DNA from: an uncultured Acinetobacter sp.
Lineage (GTDB): Bacteria > Pseudomonadota > Gammaproteobacteria > Pseudomonadales > Moraxellaceae
DNA length: 64,000 bases
Reading direction: 5' to 3'
Assembly (NCBI GenBank): GCA_913777945.1
Contig: CAJYTY010000008.1
Coordinates: 248,001-312,000 of the forward strand
The position numbers and the translations under genes were made by a program. Below, piece after piece: positions 1-10,423 of the stretch (within the stretch, counting starts at the first letter, position 1; each line of letters starts with the position of its first letter). The notes under the pieces are model-generated. The model saw nothing but the letters and a program-made list of their open reading frames with translations, was not told where the DNA came from and did not search any database.

Positions 1-253
1 ATGCGTAGAATTTAAATTAGACATGTCCATCAGCTAATTTTAAAAAAGTCTGATAATAACAACGCTTTTTTGCAAAAAAGGCAAGACTTCGACCGATTTG
101 AGGTGAATAAAAATTTCAATCATATTTCAATTTTGTAACGGAAAACTAAGGTCTTGTTTTGCCACCACTAATTAAACATATTATTACGAAATGTCTAAAA
201 ATCTTGTGATAAAAACAAAACGATTGAAGCGAATTGTGTAGGTGTAATTTGTG

Positions 254-1636
254 ATGCGTAATAGTTATTTAAAAAAAGGATTGTATGCGGTGACGTTTAC
301 CGTGGCAGCTGCACAGGTAAATGCAGCAGCACCTGTGGACTTTTCCAATCTGGTCGAGCAAGTCAGTCCGGCGGTGGTCAGTGTCAGTGTCGTCAAGAAA
401 ATGACGCAAGAGGAGCTATTACAGCAGCAAGTTCCTGAAATCCTACGCCGTTTTTTTGGAAATCAGGTCATTATTCCACAGCAGCAAGCACCGCAAGAAA
501 AAACGGGATACGGCAGTGCATTTTTTATCAGCAAGGATGGCTACTTGCTCACCAATCATCATGTGGTTGAGGATGCATCACGCATTACCATCACGTTAAA
601 TGATCGTCGCGAAATTGATGCCAAAGTGGTTGGAAGTGATGAACGTACCGATGTGGCTTTATTGAAAGTTGATGGTGCGAATTTTCCTGCATTAAAAATT
701 GGTAATGTCGATCAGCTGAAAGTAGGACAGCCTGTTTTAGCAATTGGTTCGCCGTTTGGTTTTGATTATTCGGCATCTGCGGGGATTGTCAGTGCAAAAT
801 CACGCAATATGGTGGGCGAAACCTCAGTGCCCTTTATCCAGACCGATGTAGCATTAAATCCGGGCAACTCGGGCGGCCCATTATTTAATCAGCAAGGTGA
901 GGTGGTCGGGGTTAATTCCCGAATTTTCAGCGGTACAGGCGGTTATATGGGGTTGTCGTTCTCCATTCCAATTGATGTGGCGATGGACGTTGCACAGCAA
1001 TTAAAAACCAAGGGCAAAGTCACACGTTCGTATTTGGGTGTAATGCTACAAGATATTGACCGGAATCTTGCCGATGCCTACAACTTACCAAAACCTGAGG
1101 GCTCGCTGATTAATCAGGTTACACCGGGTTCACCTGCGGCCAAGGTTGGTTTAAAGGCAGGGGACATTATTATGAAATATAATGGCAACCCGATTTCACG
1201 CACTTCTGAGCTACTGAATTATCTGAATCGAACCATGCCGAAACAGGTGATTCAATTGGAAATCCTTCGAGACGGTAAGCCAATGAATGTTTCGGCTACG
1301 CTCACCACAGCACCAGACGATACACCTGCAACTTCTGAAAAAGCGGCTGCACAAAACGGGCCGGTATTGGGTATGGCAATTCGTAACCTAACCACCGATG
1401 AACAAGCGCGTCTGGATATTTCGGGCGGTATTTTTGTGCAGGATGTGACCCGTGGCGGTTTGGCTTCGCGCTCAAACTTAATGCCTGGGGATGTGATTGT
1501 TCAAATCAATTCAACTCGAATTAACAATACCAGCGAGTTTGCCAGAGCGGTTGCTGCGCTTCCTAAAAATTCGGTTGCTCGCATTTCACTGATTCGTCAA
1601 GGGCAACGCGCCATGTTGGGTTTACGTATTAACTAA
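254..1636 (+). CDS. mucD: Do-family periplasmic serine protease (DegP/MucD-like)
   Basis: Periplasmic quality-control protease of the HtrA/Do family. An N-terminal signal sequence ends near VNAAAP. The trypsin-like domain shows the complete triad: His in TNHHVV (about residue 103), Asp in ERTDVALL (about 133) and Ser in NPGNSGGP (about 206). Two PDZ domains follow, starting near SYLGVMLQ and GPVLGMAI, for substrate binding and oligomer control. About 460 residues is normal for MucD/DegP. The ORF track starts at a GTG (251); I prefer the ATG at 254, which sits 9 nt after AGGTG. A strong terminator follows. It could equally be called degP or degQ; the family call is firm. Bases 1-253 upstream hold no gene I can support. 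Confidence 0.93.
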   Translation: MRNSYLKKGLYAVTFTVAAAQVNAAAPVDFSNLVEQVSPAVVSVSVVKKMTQEELLQQQVPEILRRFFGNQVIIPQQQAPQEKTGYGSAFFISKDGYLLTNHHVVEDASRITITLNDRREIDAKVVGSDERTDVALLKVDGANFPALKIGNVDQLKVGQPVLAIGSPFGFDYSASAGIVSAKSRNMVGETSVPFIQTDVALNPGNSGGPLFNQQGEVVGVNSRIFSGTGGYMGLSFSIPIDVAMDVAQQLKTKGKVTRSYLGVMLQDIDRNLADAYNLPKPEGSLINQVTPGSPAAKVGLKAGDIIMKYNGNPISRTSELLNYLNRTMPKQVIQLEILRDGKPMNVSATLTTAPDDTPATSEKAAAQNGPVLGMAIRNLTTDEQARLDISGGIFVQDVTRGGLASRSNLMPGDVIVQINSTRINNTSEFARAVAALPKNSVARISLIRQGQRAMLGLRIN

Positions 1637-1667
1637 TCGGCACAATGTTAAAACGTACTTAATTTGA

Positions 1668-1700
1668 AGCCAGAAGCAGATGCTTCTGGCTTTTTGTTGT
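1668..1700 (+). terminator. Rho-independent terminator after mucD
   Basis: A 10-bp perfect stem AGCCAGAAGC/GCTTCTGGCT with a 4-nt loop is followed by TTTTTGTT. It lies between the convergent mucD and glutamine-synthetase-like genes, and its T-run serves the plus strand. Confidence 0.85.
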
Positions 1701-1719
1701 TTTAAACGTGTTGTTATTA

Positions 1720-3147
1720 TTATAAGTCCCATGTTTTTTCGGCACTGGTGATTTGCTGATAAACGTGTTGATGTTCGGCGTACTTTAAGGTGTGCCAGAG
1801 CTCGCAAAACTCTCGACCTAGATAGTGCTGGAGTGTTGTATTATTTTTAAACCGATCAAGTGCATCTAGTTGCTGCTGAGGTAAAAAAATATGCTCATGA
1901 AGCTGCTTGATTTGGTGAGAAGGTTTAGGCATTTCCAGTGAGTGCTCTATACCATGTAAAATTCCCGTTAAAATCACCGCTACGGTTAAATAGGGATTAC
2001 AGTCTGCACCAGCTACCCGATATTCGAGCCGTTGATTCTCTGCATCTGCACAGGGAATGCGGATGGCCACATTGCGGTTATTGATATTCCAGTTGGCTTC
2101 CATAGGCACATGCTGGCCGGGTTGAAAACGACGATAAGAATTGATGTTGGGTGCTAAAATTGCCATGGAAGCAGGCATTAAATCGACCAATCCACTAATG
2201 GCTTGTTGTAATGCATTGCAGGGTTGATCTGGCGAAGAGGTACGAAAGCGATTTTGTAAATTTGAATCGCAGATACTCAGATGAAAATGCATGCCACTTC
2301 CAGCCTGATGCAAATCGGGTTTTGCCAAGAAACAGGCCTGCATATGAAATTGTTTGGCGACCTGCTTAACAATACGTTTTAACGACATGATCTGATCACA
2401 CAAGGTCAGAATATCAGGACGATGCAGAATATTGATCTCATATTGGCTCATGGCAGATTCTGCGACTAGGCCTGTAATGGGAATCGACTGTAATTTCGCA
2501 ATTCGTTCAATTTCTTGCAGCACCTGTAAATCTCGTTCAGGCATGTCCATATCAAAGCTTTGATTACTGAGCAGGGCATCATGTGAGCGGGCGGTGATAT
2601 CAAACAAATAAAACTCAAGCTCGGCTGACATCACTGGATAATACTGCTCAGCATGTAGCTGATTGACAATTTTCTTGAGCACATTCCGAGGTTCATAGGG
2701 ACAGTCTATTAGCGTGTCATCTTGCATTGAAACATACACCTGAGCGTTGAATTCAGGTTGAATCGCTGAGGGTTTTAAACTCCCTAAAATAGGACGGCAT
2801 AATCGGTCTGGCTCGCCAATATATTTACCTAAACCCGTCTCTTCATTGACTTTTCCATCTAGATTCATGGCATAGACCGATAGGGGGAAATAGCAGCCTT
2901 TATCGAGTTGTCGCAGGCTGTTGATATCGATGCGTTTGCCCCGAATATGACCATTGAGATCGTGCAGGCATACATCAATATGTTGTGTATTTGGATAGCG
3001 TTTCAGGTATTCTTCGACTTCCTGCAAAAACGCAGAGCTGTTATTTTTAGAATGTGCGGTGGTAGGCGCTTCAAGGTCAATGGGCAATGAGCTCACTGAA
3101 AAGCGACGTGGGGTTTGCTTTGACATTGAAACGATCAGGCTACTCAT
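1720..3147 (-). CDS. Glutamine-synthetase-fold gamma-glutamyl-amine ligase (PuuA-like)
   Basis: A 475-aa member of the glutamine synthetase superfamily. It has the beta-grasp N-domain (HDLNGHIRGKRID), the catalytic ELEFYLFD strand with metal-binding glutamates, GSGMHFHLS for ammonia/ATP-site chemistry, and the NRNVAIRIP / LEYRVAGADCNPYL segments. The irregular spacing and the ADCNPYL block are more typical of gamma-glutamylputrescine or other gamma-glutamylpolyamine synthetases than of housekeeping GlnA. It would ligate glutamate to an amine using ATP in the cytosol. It stands alone, divergent from the thioesterase gene, with no puuBCD genes nearby. An internal Met eight codons in (MSKQTPRR) is an alternative start. 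The substrate cannot be read from the sequence. It differs clearly from the second GS-fold gene at 61 kb. Confidence 0.8.
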   Translation of the reverse strand: MSSLIVSMSKQTPRRFSVSSLPIDLEAPTTAHSKNNSSAFLQEVEEYLKRYPNTQHIDVCLHDLNGHIRGKRIDINSLRQLDKGCYFPLSVYAMNLDGKVNEETGLGKYIGEPDRLCRPILGSLKPSAIQPEFNAQVYVSMQDDTLIDCPYEPRNVLKKIVNQLHAEQYYPVMSAELEFYLFDITARSHDALLSNQSFDMDMPERDLQVLQEIERIAKLQSIPITGLVAESAMSQYEINILHRPDILTLCDQIMSLKRIVKQVAKQFHMQACFLAKPDLHQAGSGMHFHLSICDSNLQNRFRTSSPDQPCNALQQAISGLVDLMPASMAILAPNINSYRRFQPGQHVPMEANWNINNRNVAIRIPCADAENQRLEYRVAGADCNPYLTVAVILTGILHGIEHSLEMPKPSHQIKQLHEHIFLPQQQLDALDRFKNNTTLQHYLGREFCELWHTLKYAEHQHVYQQITSAEKTWDL

Positions 3148-3250
3148 GTTTTAAACCTATCTTTGTATCGTGCTCAAAAGCGTAGATGAAGCACAGCAAG
3201 ATGTAACGTAAATTCTGCGTAACTTTTTCAATGACAATAACGGACAAAAG

Positions 3251-3715
3251 ATGAGTGCAATTTTTGATTTGGCTCTGACGGTGAGCGCTGAACACATTGA
3301 TCAACTGGGTCATGTGAACAATGTGGTTTATGTGCAGTGGATGCAAGATGTGGCCAGTAAGCATGTCAATGCACTGGGGCTTGGATTAAAACAGTATCAA
3401 CAGCTTAATCATGCCATGGTGGCGGTGGAGCATCATGTCCAGTATCGTAAGGCCGCGTTTGAAGGAGATGAACTGATTTTACGCACATGGTTAGATGCGC
3501 TCGATAGTTTGTACCTATCACGCCAGTACGTCTTTTATCGCCCTAAAGATCAGACAATCTTGTTTGTAGCGAAAACCAAATGGGCCTGCATCGAGATGAG
3601 TTCAGGCCGACCTAAACGCATGTCTCCGACGTTTACTCAAGCGTATCAGCCTTTATCGAAGGACATTAATCCGATCGACTTTACGATGTGTTACGCAGTT
3701 CATCCGTCTCCATAA
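3251..3715 (+). CDS. Acyl-CoA thioesterase, hotdog fold (YbgC/4HBT family)
   Basis: A 154-aa single-domain hotdog protein. The diagnostic segment IDQLGHVNNVVYVQWM carries the catalytic Asp (as in DxxGHVNN) on the central helix, followed by VEHHVQYRKAA and ILRTWL strands. Members hydrolyse acyl-CoA or aryl-CoA thioesters as homotetramers in the cytosol; the acyl group is not predictable. It is divergent from the gamma-glutamyl ligase and about 260 bp upstream of lepA, with no operon partner. The length is normal for the family. Confidence 0.85.
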   Translation: MSAIFDLALTVSAEHIDQLGHVNNVVYVQWMQDVASKHVNALGLGLKQYQQLNHAMVAVEHHVQYRKAAFEGDELILRTWLDALDSLYLSRQYVFYRPKDQTILFVAKTKWACIEMSSGRPKRMSPTFTQAYQPLSKDINPIDFTMCYAVHPSP

Positions 3716-3977
3716 CTGCGCGATTGATTGATCTGATGGGATATCAGTGCATGTTAAAGAGATGTCATAGAACAGCGGTTTAAGTGAATAAGGGAGGCGT
3801 GGCTCAAGATGCAACGCTCTTGACCCATTTCGATTACTTTGTGAAATGCGCCGGATCGCACTATATTTTTGGTGTCTGGTTGCTTATACTGTGCAGCAAT
3901 TCAGGACAGTCCTTTTTACACCTTGCATGCTATGTTCAGTATTGCGCTTTAAGGTGTACTTTTTTTCAGAGTAATCT

Positions 3978-5795
3978 ATGGCATCGGCTAAAAAATCCGT
4001 TGATATCAAAAATATTCGTAACTTCTCGATCATTGCACACATCGATCACGGCAAATCGACACTTGCTGACCGTTTTATTCAAATGTGCGGTGGCTTGCAA
4101 GATCGTGAAATGCAAGCTCAGGTATTGGATTCAATGGAACTTGAGCGGGAACGTGGAATTACCATTAAAGCGGCATCGGTAACCTTGTATTACACGCATC
4201 CGAATGGACAAGAATATCAACTCAACTTTATTGATACACCAGGACACGTCGACTTTTCATACGAAGTGTCACGTTCACTTGCAGCATGTGAAGGCGCACT
4301 TTTGGTGGTCGATGCAGCACAAGGTGTTGAGGCGCAATCTGTTGCCAACTGCTATACCGCAATTGAGCAGGGCTTAGAAGTTTTACCGATTCTCAACAAG
4401 ATTGATTTGCCACAGGCCGAGCCAGAACGCGTTATTCACGAAATTGAAGAAATTATTGGTATTGAAGCCACTGAAGCACCGACTTGTTCAGCAAAAACTG
4501 GTCTTGGGGTTGAGGGTGTACTTGAGCGCTTGGTCGATGTGATTCCAGCACCAGAAGGTGATCGTGATGCGCCACTGCAAGCACTGATTATCGATTCATG
4601 GTTTGACAACTACTTAGGCGTTGTTTCCTTGGTACGTATCAAGCAAGGTCGTATCCGTAAGGGCGACAAAATGCTGGTTAAGTCGACCGGTCAGGTGCAT
4701 CCAGTCACCTCTGTAGGTGTATTCAATCCAAAACATACCGAAACTGACATGCTCGAAGCGGGTGAAGTAGGCTTTGTGATTGCGGGGATTAAAGACATCT
4801 TTGGTGCGCCGGTAGGTGATACCATCACACTTTCTGCAACGCCAGAAGTTAAAACTTTGCCAGGGTTTAAAAAGGTTAAACCACAGGTCTATGCGGGATT
4901 ATTTCCAATCGATTCAAGCGATTTTGAACCGTTCCGTGAAGCGTTGCAGAAACTTCAAATTAATGACTCGGCATTATTTTTCGAGCCTGAAAGTTCTGAT
5001 GCGCTTGGGTTTGGTTTCCGCTGTGGTTTCTTGGGCATGCTGCACATGGAAATCGTACAAGAGCGACTTGAACGTGAATACGATTTAGACCTGATCAGCT
5101 CTGCACCAACCGTAGTGTATGAAGCACTGACCAAAAAAGGCGATACGATTTATATCGACAGTCCGTCTAAAATGCCAGATGCCAGCACGGTAGAAGACCT
5201 TCGCGAACCGATTGCAGAATGTCATATTCTGGTGCCTCAAGAATATCTTGGTAATGTCATGACGCTATGTATCGAGCGCCGTGGTGTACAAAAAGACATG
5301 AAATTCTTGGGTAACCAAGTGTCGGTGACGTTCGAAATTCCAATGGCTGAAGTGGTCATGGACTTTTTCGACCGCTTAAAATCTTGCTCACGTGGTTTCG
5401 CATCACTCGATTACAACTTTGTCCGTTTTGAAAGTTCATCTCTGGTTAAGGTAGACGTGTTAATTAATAGTGAAAAGGTCGATGCATTGGCCATGATCTG
5501 TCACCGTCAGGATGCGCGTCACCGTGGTATTGCACTGGTTGAAAAAATGAAAGACTTGATTCCTCGTCAGATGTTTGACGTGGCAATTCAAGCGGCCATT
5601 GGTGCTCAAATTATTGCGCGCTCAACCGTAAAAGCCATGCGTAAGAATGTATTGGCGAAGTGTTATGGTGGTGACGTTTCGCGTAAGAAGAAATTGCTTG
5701 CGAAACAAAAAGAAGGTAAGAAACGTATGAAGCAGGTGGGAAGTGTTGAAATCCCACAAGAAGCGTTTCTAGCTGTATTAAAAGTAGAGAGATAA
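3978..5795 (+). CDS. lepA: Elongation factor 4 (back-translocating GTPase LepA)
   Basis: 605 aa, the standard LepA length. GTPase motifs are clear: G1 AHIDHGKS (about residues 20-27), the switch I segment [11 protein letters not shown]3 DTPGHVDF, G4 NKIDLP and G5 CSAKTG. The LepA-specific C-terminal domain ends in the basic [19 protein letters not shown] tail. It binds ribosomes and promotes back-translocation under stress. It starts the lepA-lepB-DUF4845-rnc-era-recO-pdxJ-miaE cluster, 16 nt before lepB, the usual gammaproteobacterial pairing. The ATG at 3978 has a weak Shine-Dalgarno sequence but the protein start matches the family. Confidence 0.97.
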   Translation: MASAKKSVDIKNIRNFSIIAHIDHGKSTLADRFIQMCGGLQDREMQAQVLDSMELERERGITIKAASVTLYYTHPNGQEYQLNFIDTPGHVDFSYEVSRSLAACEGALLVVDAAQGVEAQSVANCYTAIEQGLEVLPILNKIDLPQAEPERVIHEIEEIIGIEATEAPTCSAKTGLGVEGVLERLVDVIPAPEGDRDAPLQALIIDSWFDNYLGVVSLVRIKQGRIRKGDKMLVKSTGQVHPVTSVGVFNPKHTETDMLEAGEVGFVIAGIKDIFGAPVGDTITLSATPEVKTLPGFKKVKPQVYAGLFPIDSSDFEPFREALQKLQINDSALFFEPESSDALGFGFRCGFLGMLHMEIVQERLEREYDLDLISSAPTVVYEALTKKGDTIYIDSPSKMPDASTVEDLREPIAECHILVPQEYLGNVMTLCIERRGVQKDMKFLGNQVSVTFEIPMAEVVMDFFDRLKSCSRGFASLDYNFVRFESSSLVKVDVLINSEKVDALAMICHRQDARHRGIALVEKMKDLIPRQMFDVAIQAAIGAQIIARSTVKAMRKNVLAKCYGGDVSRKKKLLAKQKEGKKRMKQVGSVEIPQEAFLAVLKVER

Positions 5796-5811
5796 CCTTT
5801 AGGACTCGCCC

Positions 5812-6639
5812 ATGGATTTTGATTTTAATTTAATTCTCGTTCCTGTCACGCTCATTTTTTTCTTGGTGTGGCTTCTCGACAAGTTGGTGTTTAAGCAACG
5901 TGTAACCAAAGGACGAGGAAGCGAAAATTTTATCATTACTTGGGCGTACGACTTCTGGCCAGTGCTGGCCGTGGTTTTAGTGCTTCGCTCGTTTATTATT
6001 GAACCGTTTAATATTCCGTCTGATTCAATGGTGCCTACCCTTGAAACTGGCGACTTTATTCTGGTCAATAAATACGACTATGGTGTTCGTCTTCCGATCG
6101 TAAACACCAAAATTCTTGATGTAGGTGAGCCAAAACGCGGTGATGTGATTGTATTTCGTTATCCACCACAACCGACCATCAGCTACATCAAGCGTGTGGT
6201 TGGTCTGCCGGGCGATCATATTGTCTACGACCATGGTCAGTTAAGCATTAATGGTCAGAAAGTACCTAAAGTTGCGACTCAGTTTAGTCGTGAAAAAGAC
6301 AGTTTAGACACTCCAACCTCGATTTATCATAAAGAGACCTTGGGTGAGCATACCTTTACCATGCGTGAGCTTGAAGGGGTCAACATTGCACGCCAAGCGC
6401 CGTTTATCAATTACATCGACAACGGTAAATATGCCGCTGAAGACGGAATGTACTGGGAAGTTACGGTACCAAAAGGGCATTACTTTGCCATGGGCGATAA
6501 CCGTGATCAGAGTGCAGATAGTCGCTTTTGGGGATTTGTACCTGAAGAGAATCTGACTGGGCGTGCATTCTATATTTGGATGCATAAAGAACCTGGCTTT
6601 AAGATTCCATCCTTCAACCGAAATGGTACAATTGACTAA
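5812..6639 (+). CDS. lepB: Signal peptidase I
   Basis: 275 aa. Two N-terminal membrane spans (about residues 4-26 and 48-63) place the catalytic domain in the periplasm. The catalytic Ser is in IPSDSM (Ser72) and the general-base Lys in SYIKRVVGLPGD (Lys127). Boxes MGDNRDQSADSRFWGFVPE and LTGRAFYIW are typical of SPase I. It cleaves Sec and Tat signal peptides. The start has AGGACTCGCCC just upstream. It is followed by the DUF4845 gene and rnc, as in pseudomonads and Acinetobacter. Confidence 0.97.
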   Translation: MDFDFNLILVPVTLIFFLVWLLDKLVFKQRVTKGRGSENFIITWAYDFWPVLAVVLVLRSFIIEPFNIPSDSMVPTLETGDFILVNKYDYGVRLPIVNTKILDVGEPKRGDVIVFRYPPQPTISYIKRVVGLPGDHIVYDHGQLSINGQKVPKVATQFSREKDSLDTPTSIYHKETLGEHTFTMRELEGVNIARQAPFINYIDNGKYAAEDGMYWEVTVPKGHYFAMGDNRDQSADSRFWGFVPEENLTGRAFYIWMHKEPGFKIPSFNRNGTID

Positions 6640-6663
6640 AATTAGAAATTAGGACAACAACAA

Positions 6664-7038
6664 ATGCGCAAGTCTCAATGGGGTGCTTCGTATTTAGGTG
6701 TTTTTTTGGGGATTATTGTCTTTGCTTTAGTACTTAAAGCAGCAGTGGCAGTTGCTCCGGTTTATTGGGATGATCGAATCATCAATAACCAGATCGACGC
6801 CTTAATGCGTGAATCTCCTCGCAATATCGCGGTCGATAAATTTGTGACCCAGATGAATCAGCGTTTAGACATGAACAGTGTACGTGACGTTCGATTTAAC
6901 GAGATTGCAAAGGTAACGAACAAAGGTGGTTTACGCGTTAGCAAACAATATGAAGTAAGAAGACCGTTCTTGTTTAATATTGATTTAGTTATAAAATTTG
7001 AGAAAAATTTTGAACAAAACGCAGTCCAAGCTCAGTGA
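6664..7038 (+). CDS. DUF4845 family membrane protein
   Basis: A 124-aa protein with one N-terminal transmembrane helix (about residues 7-30) and a small extracytoplasmic domain. This family sits between lepB and rnc in many gammaproteobacteria; its function is unknown. The ATG follows AGGACAACAACAA. Its 3' end overlaps the start of rnc by 29 nt, which implies translational coupling. The position between signal peptidase and RNase III is the main ground for the assignment. Confidence 0.8.
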   Translation: MRKSQWGASYLGVFLGIIVFALVLKAAVAVAPVYWDDRIINNQIDALMRESPRNIAVDKFVTQMNQRLDMNSVRDVRFNEIAKVTNKGGLRVSKQYEVRRPFLFNIDLVIKFEKNFEQNAVQAQ

Positions 7039-7702
7039 TCCAAGATTACAGAGTCGGATCGGATACGAGTTTAAGCAGTTGGAATTACTTCAGCTCGCAC
7101 TCACGCATCGATCTGTTAGTCACAAGTACAACTACGAGCGCCTTGAGTTTTTGGGCGACTCGCTGTTGGGTATGATCATTGCCAATTATTTGTATCAGAC
7201 TTATCCGCATGAAAATGAAGGTCGCTTAACGCGCATGCGTGCGACCTTGGTGCGTCAAGAAGCGCTTGGTAAAATCGCAAATGATTTGAAACTGAGTCGC
7301 TGTTTAATTTTAAGCACAGGTGAATTAAAATCGGGTGGGCATCATCGCGAATCAATTCTGGCCGATACGGTCGAAGCGATTATCGGTGCAATTTATGTCG
7401 ATAGCGCCGATTTAAATTTGTTAAACAAAATTGTTTTAAACTGGTATGTACCCTATCTGGATCATATCGAACCGACAGATCAGTTAAAAGATCCGAAGTC
7501 GCGTTTACAAGAGTATTTACAAGCACGTAAAAAACCTCTCCCTGTTTACGAGGTTGTGGATATTCAAGGGGATGCCCCTCACCAGCACTTTAAAGTAGAA
7601 TGTGTGGTAGCCGGGCTACCAAATGTTTTAGGTGAGGGCTCGAGCCGCCGTTTTGCTGAGCAAGCAGCTGCGGCAGAAATTTTAAAGTTATTGGAGCAGT
7701 AA
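7010..7702 (+). CDS. rnc: Ribonuclease III
   Basis: Double-strand-specific endoribonuclease that processes rRNA precursors and some mRNAs. The RNase III signature [12 protein letters not shown] carries the metal-binding acidic residues, with the second acidic cluster in [14 protein letters not shown]-terminal dsRNA-binding domain runs from [11 protein letters not shown] to the end. The ORF track opens at TTG 6998; the in-frame TTG at 7010 gives 230 aa, which agrees with my recollection of Acinetobacter Rnc. There is no ATG before the conserved domain, so a TTG start is needed either way. It overlaps the DUF4845 gene by 29 nt and lies 5 nt before era. Confidence 0.95.
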   Translation: MNKTQSKLSDPRLQSRIGYEFKQLELLQLALTHRSVSHKYNYERLEFLGDSLLGMIIANYLYQTYPHENEGRLTRMRATLVRQEALGKIANDLKLSRCLILSTGELKSGGHHRESILADTVEAIIGAIYVDSADLNLLNKIVLNWYVPYLDHIEPTDQLKDPKSRLQEYLQARKKPLPVYEVVDIQGDAPHQHFKVECVVAGLPNVLGEGSSRRFAEQAAAAEILKLLEQ

Positions 7703-7707
7703 TTTGC

Positions 7708-8742
7708 ATGTCGATGCATTCTGATCAAATCAATCCAGATTCACATGATAATGATGAAAATCAATCCCCAAATCTGATTGATCAATTTTTTAGTTCCGCC
7801 GGTGTCGAGATACCTTCCGACTTCCGTAGCGGCTTTGTTGCAATTGTTGGGCGTCCAAATGTGGGTAAATCCACATTAATGAACCATTTGTTGGGTCAAA
7901 AACTTTCGATTACTTCACGTAAACCGCAAACCACACGTCATAAAATTGTGGGAATCGATTCACGCGAGAAATCTCAAGCGGTGTATGTCGATACGCCGGG
8001 TATGCATAAAAAAGAAGTGCGTGCGATCAACAAGATGATGAATCGTGCAGCGCACTCTGCACTGCGTGACGTGAACTTGGTGCTATTTGTGGTCGATGGT
8101 CACAAATGGACTCAAAATGACGATCTTGTGCTTGAAAAGCTCAAAAACGCAGATATGCCGGTCATTATGGTGATCAACAAAATTGATACCGTAGAAGAAA
8201 AACGCAGCTTGCTGCCTCTCATTCAAGAGCGCGCAAAGCTCATGAACTTTGCAGAAATTATTCCTGTTTCTGCGCTTCGTGGTGCAAATCTAGATCATTT
8301 ACGTGACATCATTGAAAAATACCTGCCGTTTCAACCGCCATTGTATTCTTTCGATCAAGTGACCGACCGTTCAGAGCGTTTCTTGGCCAGCGAAATTATT
8401 CGCGAAAAAATCATGCGTCAGCTTGGTGAAGAATTGCCATACGATTTGACGGTGCAGATTGAATCATTTAAAACCGAAGAACCGGCGATAAGTGAAAAGA
8501 CTGGCCGTATGAAGCCTGCTTGTACCTATATCGATGCGACCATTTTTGTTGAGCGTGCTGGACAAAAAGCCATTGTGATTGGTGACAAAGGCGCTAAACT
8601 CAAACGGATTGGTATGGAAGCACGTACAGACATGGAAAAAATGTTTGAACAAAAAATCATGCTCACGCTTTGGGTGAAAGTCAAAGGTGGCTGGTCTGAT
8701 GATGAGCGTGCGCTGAAAAGCTTGGGCTATAGTGATATTTAA
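7708..8742 (+). CDS. era: Ribosome-assembly GTPase Era
   Basis: 344 aa. GTPase motifs: G1 GRPNVGKS (residues 48-55), switch I QTTRHKI, G3 DTPG, G4 NKID and G5 SALRG. A C-terminal KH RNA-binding domain contains [13 protein letters not shown], which contacts the 3' end of 16S rRNA. The protein has a polar, acidic N-terminal extension of about 40 residues before the G domain, absent from the 301-aa E. coli protein. It lies directly downstream of rnc, the conserved rnc-era pair of ribosome biogenesis genes. Confidence 0.96.
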   Translation: MSMHSDQINPDSHDNDENQSPNLIDQFFSSAGVEIPSDFRSGFVAIVGRPNVGKSTLMNHLLGQKLSITSRKPQTTRHKIVGIDSREKSQAVYVDTPGMHKKEVRAINKMMNRAAHSALRDVNLVLFVVDGHKWTQNDDLVLEKLKNADMPVIMVINKIDTVEEKRSLLPLIQERAKLMNFAEIIPVSALRGANLDHLRDIIEKYLPFQPPLYSFDQVTDRSERFLASEIIREKIMRQLGEELPYDLTVQIESFKTEEPAISEKTGRMKPACTYIDATIFVERAGQKAIVIGDKGAKLKRIGMEARTDMEKMFEQKIMLTLWVKVKGGWSDDERALKSLGYSDI

Positions 8743-8751
8743 ACAAGAGTA

Positions 8752-8952
8752 ATGTCGATGACAGTCATGATTCGCTGTGTTGTTCTGCTGGGTTGCGTGT
8801 TGATGCTTCAAGGCTGTATTACCAAGATTGTGACTGTTCCTGTCAAGGTGGCCTACAAAACCACCAAAGGGGTGGTTAAAGGTACTGCTGCGGTGGTGGG
8901 TGCCGTGATTCCCGATGGGGATGACGATAAAGACTCAGCCAAGAAGGATTAG
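8752..8952 (+). CDS. Small predicted lipoprotein
   Basis: 66 aa. A short hydrophobic signal ends in the lipobox LQGC, so the mature chain starts at Cys (about residue 23) and is only about 44 residues. It ends in a very acidic/basic tail (DGDDDKDSAKKD). It is inserted between era and recO with 9-11 nt spacings, so it is co-transcribed. Two in-frame ATGs (8752, 8758) are possible starts. I recall similar short lipoproteins in Acinetobacter genomes; no function is known. Confidence 0.75.
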   Translation: MSMTVMIRCVVLLGCVLMLQGCITKIVTVPVKVAYKTTKGVVKGTAAVVGAVIPDGDDDKDSAKKD

Positions 8953-8963
8953 TTTGCGTTTTT

Positions 8964-9674
8964 ATGCGAAACCAAGTCCTTCATGGTTATCTGATTCATC
9001 ACCGGCGTTATCGTGAAAAAAGTCATATCGTGCATTTGTTTAGCGAAGAATACGGTCGTATCGATGGTATTCTTCGGCAAAATCCTCCTCCGCAGTATCA
9101 GCCTCTTACCTTGCAAGCCACAGGCAAAGGTGACTTAAAAAATTTTACCAAGCTCGAAATTTTAAACTTTCCGGTTTTCTTTCAGGGCGATGCATTTTTT
9201 GCCGGATTTTATCTCAACGAAGTTTTACTGCGTTTATGCCCGCTAGAAGAGCCTATGCCAGAAACTTTCCGGCACTATCAGCACACTTTGCTGCAATTAC
9301 AACATTTGCATCAGCAACAGGCACCGAGTCATTACCTGAAACAGATTTTAAGGCAGTTTGAGCATGTGTTATTGCAAGAGCTGGGCTATGCCATCGATTT
9401 TGAAATCGATGCTAATCAGCAACCGATTAATCCGTTAGCGCACTATCAGTTTCAGTCTACAGAAGGCTTTATGCCTGTTTTACAGCACACCCAGTCGACC
9501 TTGTCTGGGCAATTGATTGGCTGCATGCAGAATTATCAAATCGGGAACGAATTTTCTCCCGACCAATTACAATTATTAGGTAAACTATACCGTCAGATGA
9601 TTACATCCCTTTTGGGAGACCGACCATTAAAAAGTCGCCAATTGTGGATTCAAAATACTCAATCTCGTTCATAA
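8964..9674 (+). CDS. recO: DNA repair protein RecO
   Basis: 236 aa. The N-terminal OB fold begins NQVLHGYLIHHRRYREKSHIV and continues to LEILNF; a helical C-terminal domain follows (YLNEVLLRLCPLEEPMPETF). RecO loads RecA with RecR on SSB-coated ssDNA in the RecFOR gap-repair route. The usual zinc-finger cysteines of the C-domain are not obvious, as in other gammaproteobacterial RecO proteins. It lies between the era/lipoprotein genes and pdxJ, a conserved order. Confidence 0.93.
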   Translation: MRNQVLHGYLIHHRRYREKSHIVHLFSEEYGRIDGILRQNPPPQYQPLTLQATGKGDLKNFTKLEILNFPVFFQGDAFFAGFYLNEVLLRLCPLEEPMPETFRHYQHTLLQLQHLHQQQAPSHYLKQILRQFEHVLLQELGYAIDFEIDANQQPINPLAHYQFQSTEGFMPVLQHTQSTLSGQLIGCMQNYQIGNEFSPDQLQLLGKLYRQMITSLLGDRPLKSRQLWIQNTQSRS

Positions 9675-9687
9675 ATAGGATGTTTGT

Positions 9688-10413
9688 ATGGCTGCTTTGC
9701 TTGGCGTCAATATCGATCATGTCGCAACTTTGAGACAGGCCAGAGGAACCGTTTATCCAGATCCTGTACAGGCTGCACTGGTGTGTGAGCAAGCAGGTGC
9801 CGAGGGCATTACACTGCATTTGCGTGAAGACCGCCGTCATATTCAAGATGACGACGTACGTCGTATGCGTCCAGTGCTTAAAACACGTATGAACCTTGAG
9901 CTTGCAGTGACAGATGAAATGATTGCATTTGCCAAGGAAATTCAACCTCAACATGTTTGCTTTGTTCCAGAGCGACGTCAGGAAGTCACCACAGAAGGTG
10001 GGCTAGATGTTCTGGGGAATTTTGAAAAAGTGAAAGCAGCGACAGCTGAATTAACTGCCATAGGGTGTGATGTGTCGTTATTTATCGATGCCGATGTTGC
10101 CCAGATTGATGCTGCCATTGCCTGTGGTGCGCCGACGATTGAACTGCATACAGGCGCCTATGCCGATGCAAGCAGTGAGCAACAACAGCGTGCCGAGCTA
10201 GAGCGGATTGTACGTGGTGCTGAATATGCTGCAAGCAAAGGGCTGGTGGTAAATGCAGGGCATGGCCTGAATTTAGAGAACATTACTCCGATCGCTGCGA
10301 TCCCGCAGATTCATGAATTGAATATTGGTCATTCGATTATTGCAGATAGTGTATTTGTTGGACTTGAGCAAGCTGTAAAGCAAATGAAGGCTGCGATTCA
10401 AGCGGCAGGATAA
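9688..10413 (+). CDS. pdxJ: Pyridoxine 5'-phosphate synthase
   Basis: 241 aa. Condenses 3-amino-2-oxopropyl phosphate with 1-deoxyxylulose 5-phosphate, the last ring-forming step of vitamin B6 synthesis. The start [17 protein letters not shown] and the segments [24 protein letters not shown] and [10 protein letters not shown] are PdxJ hallmarks of this TIM barrel. It is 13 nt after recO, following the known recO-pdxJ linkage. Confidence 0.97.
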   Translation: MAALLGVNIDHVATLRQARGTVYPDPVQAALVCEQAGAEGITLHLREDRRHIQDDDVRRMRPVLKTRMNLELAVTDEMIAFAKEIQPQHVCFVPERRQEVTTEGGLDVLGNFEKVKAATAELTAIGCDVSLFIDADVAQIDAAIACGAPTIELHTGAYADASSEQQQRAELERIVRGAEYAASKGLVVNAGHGLNLENITPIAAIPQIHELNIGHSIIADSVFVGLEQAVKQMKAAIQAAG

Positions 10414-10423
10414 GTGAGTCAAG

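Noticed and set aside
3784-4182. 132-aa ORF overlapping the lepA start
   Set aside because: It is in a different frame over lepA, has no family features, and its 3' half is a shadow of the GTPase domain.
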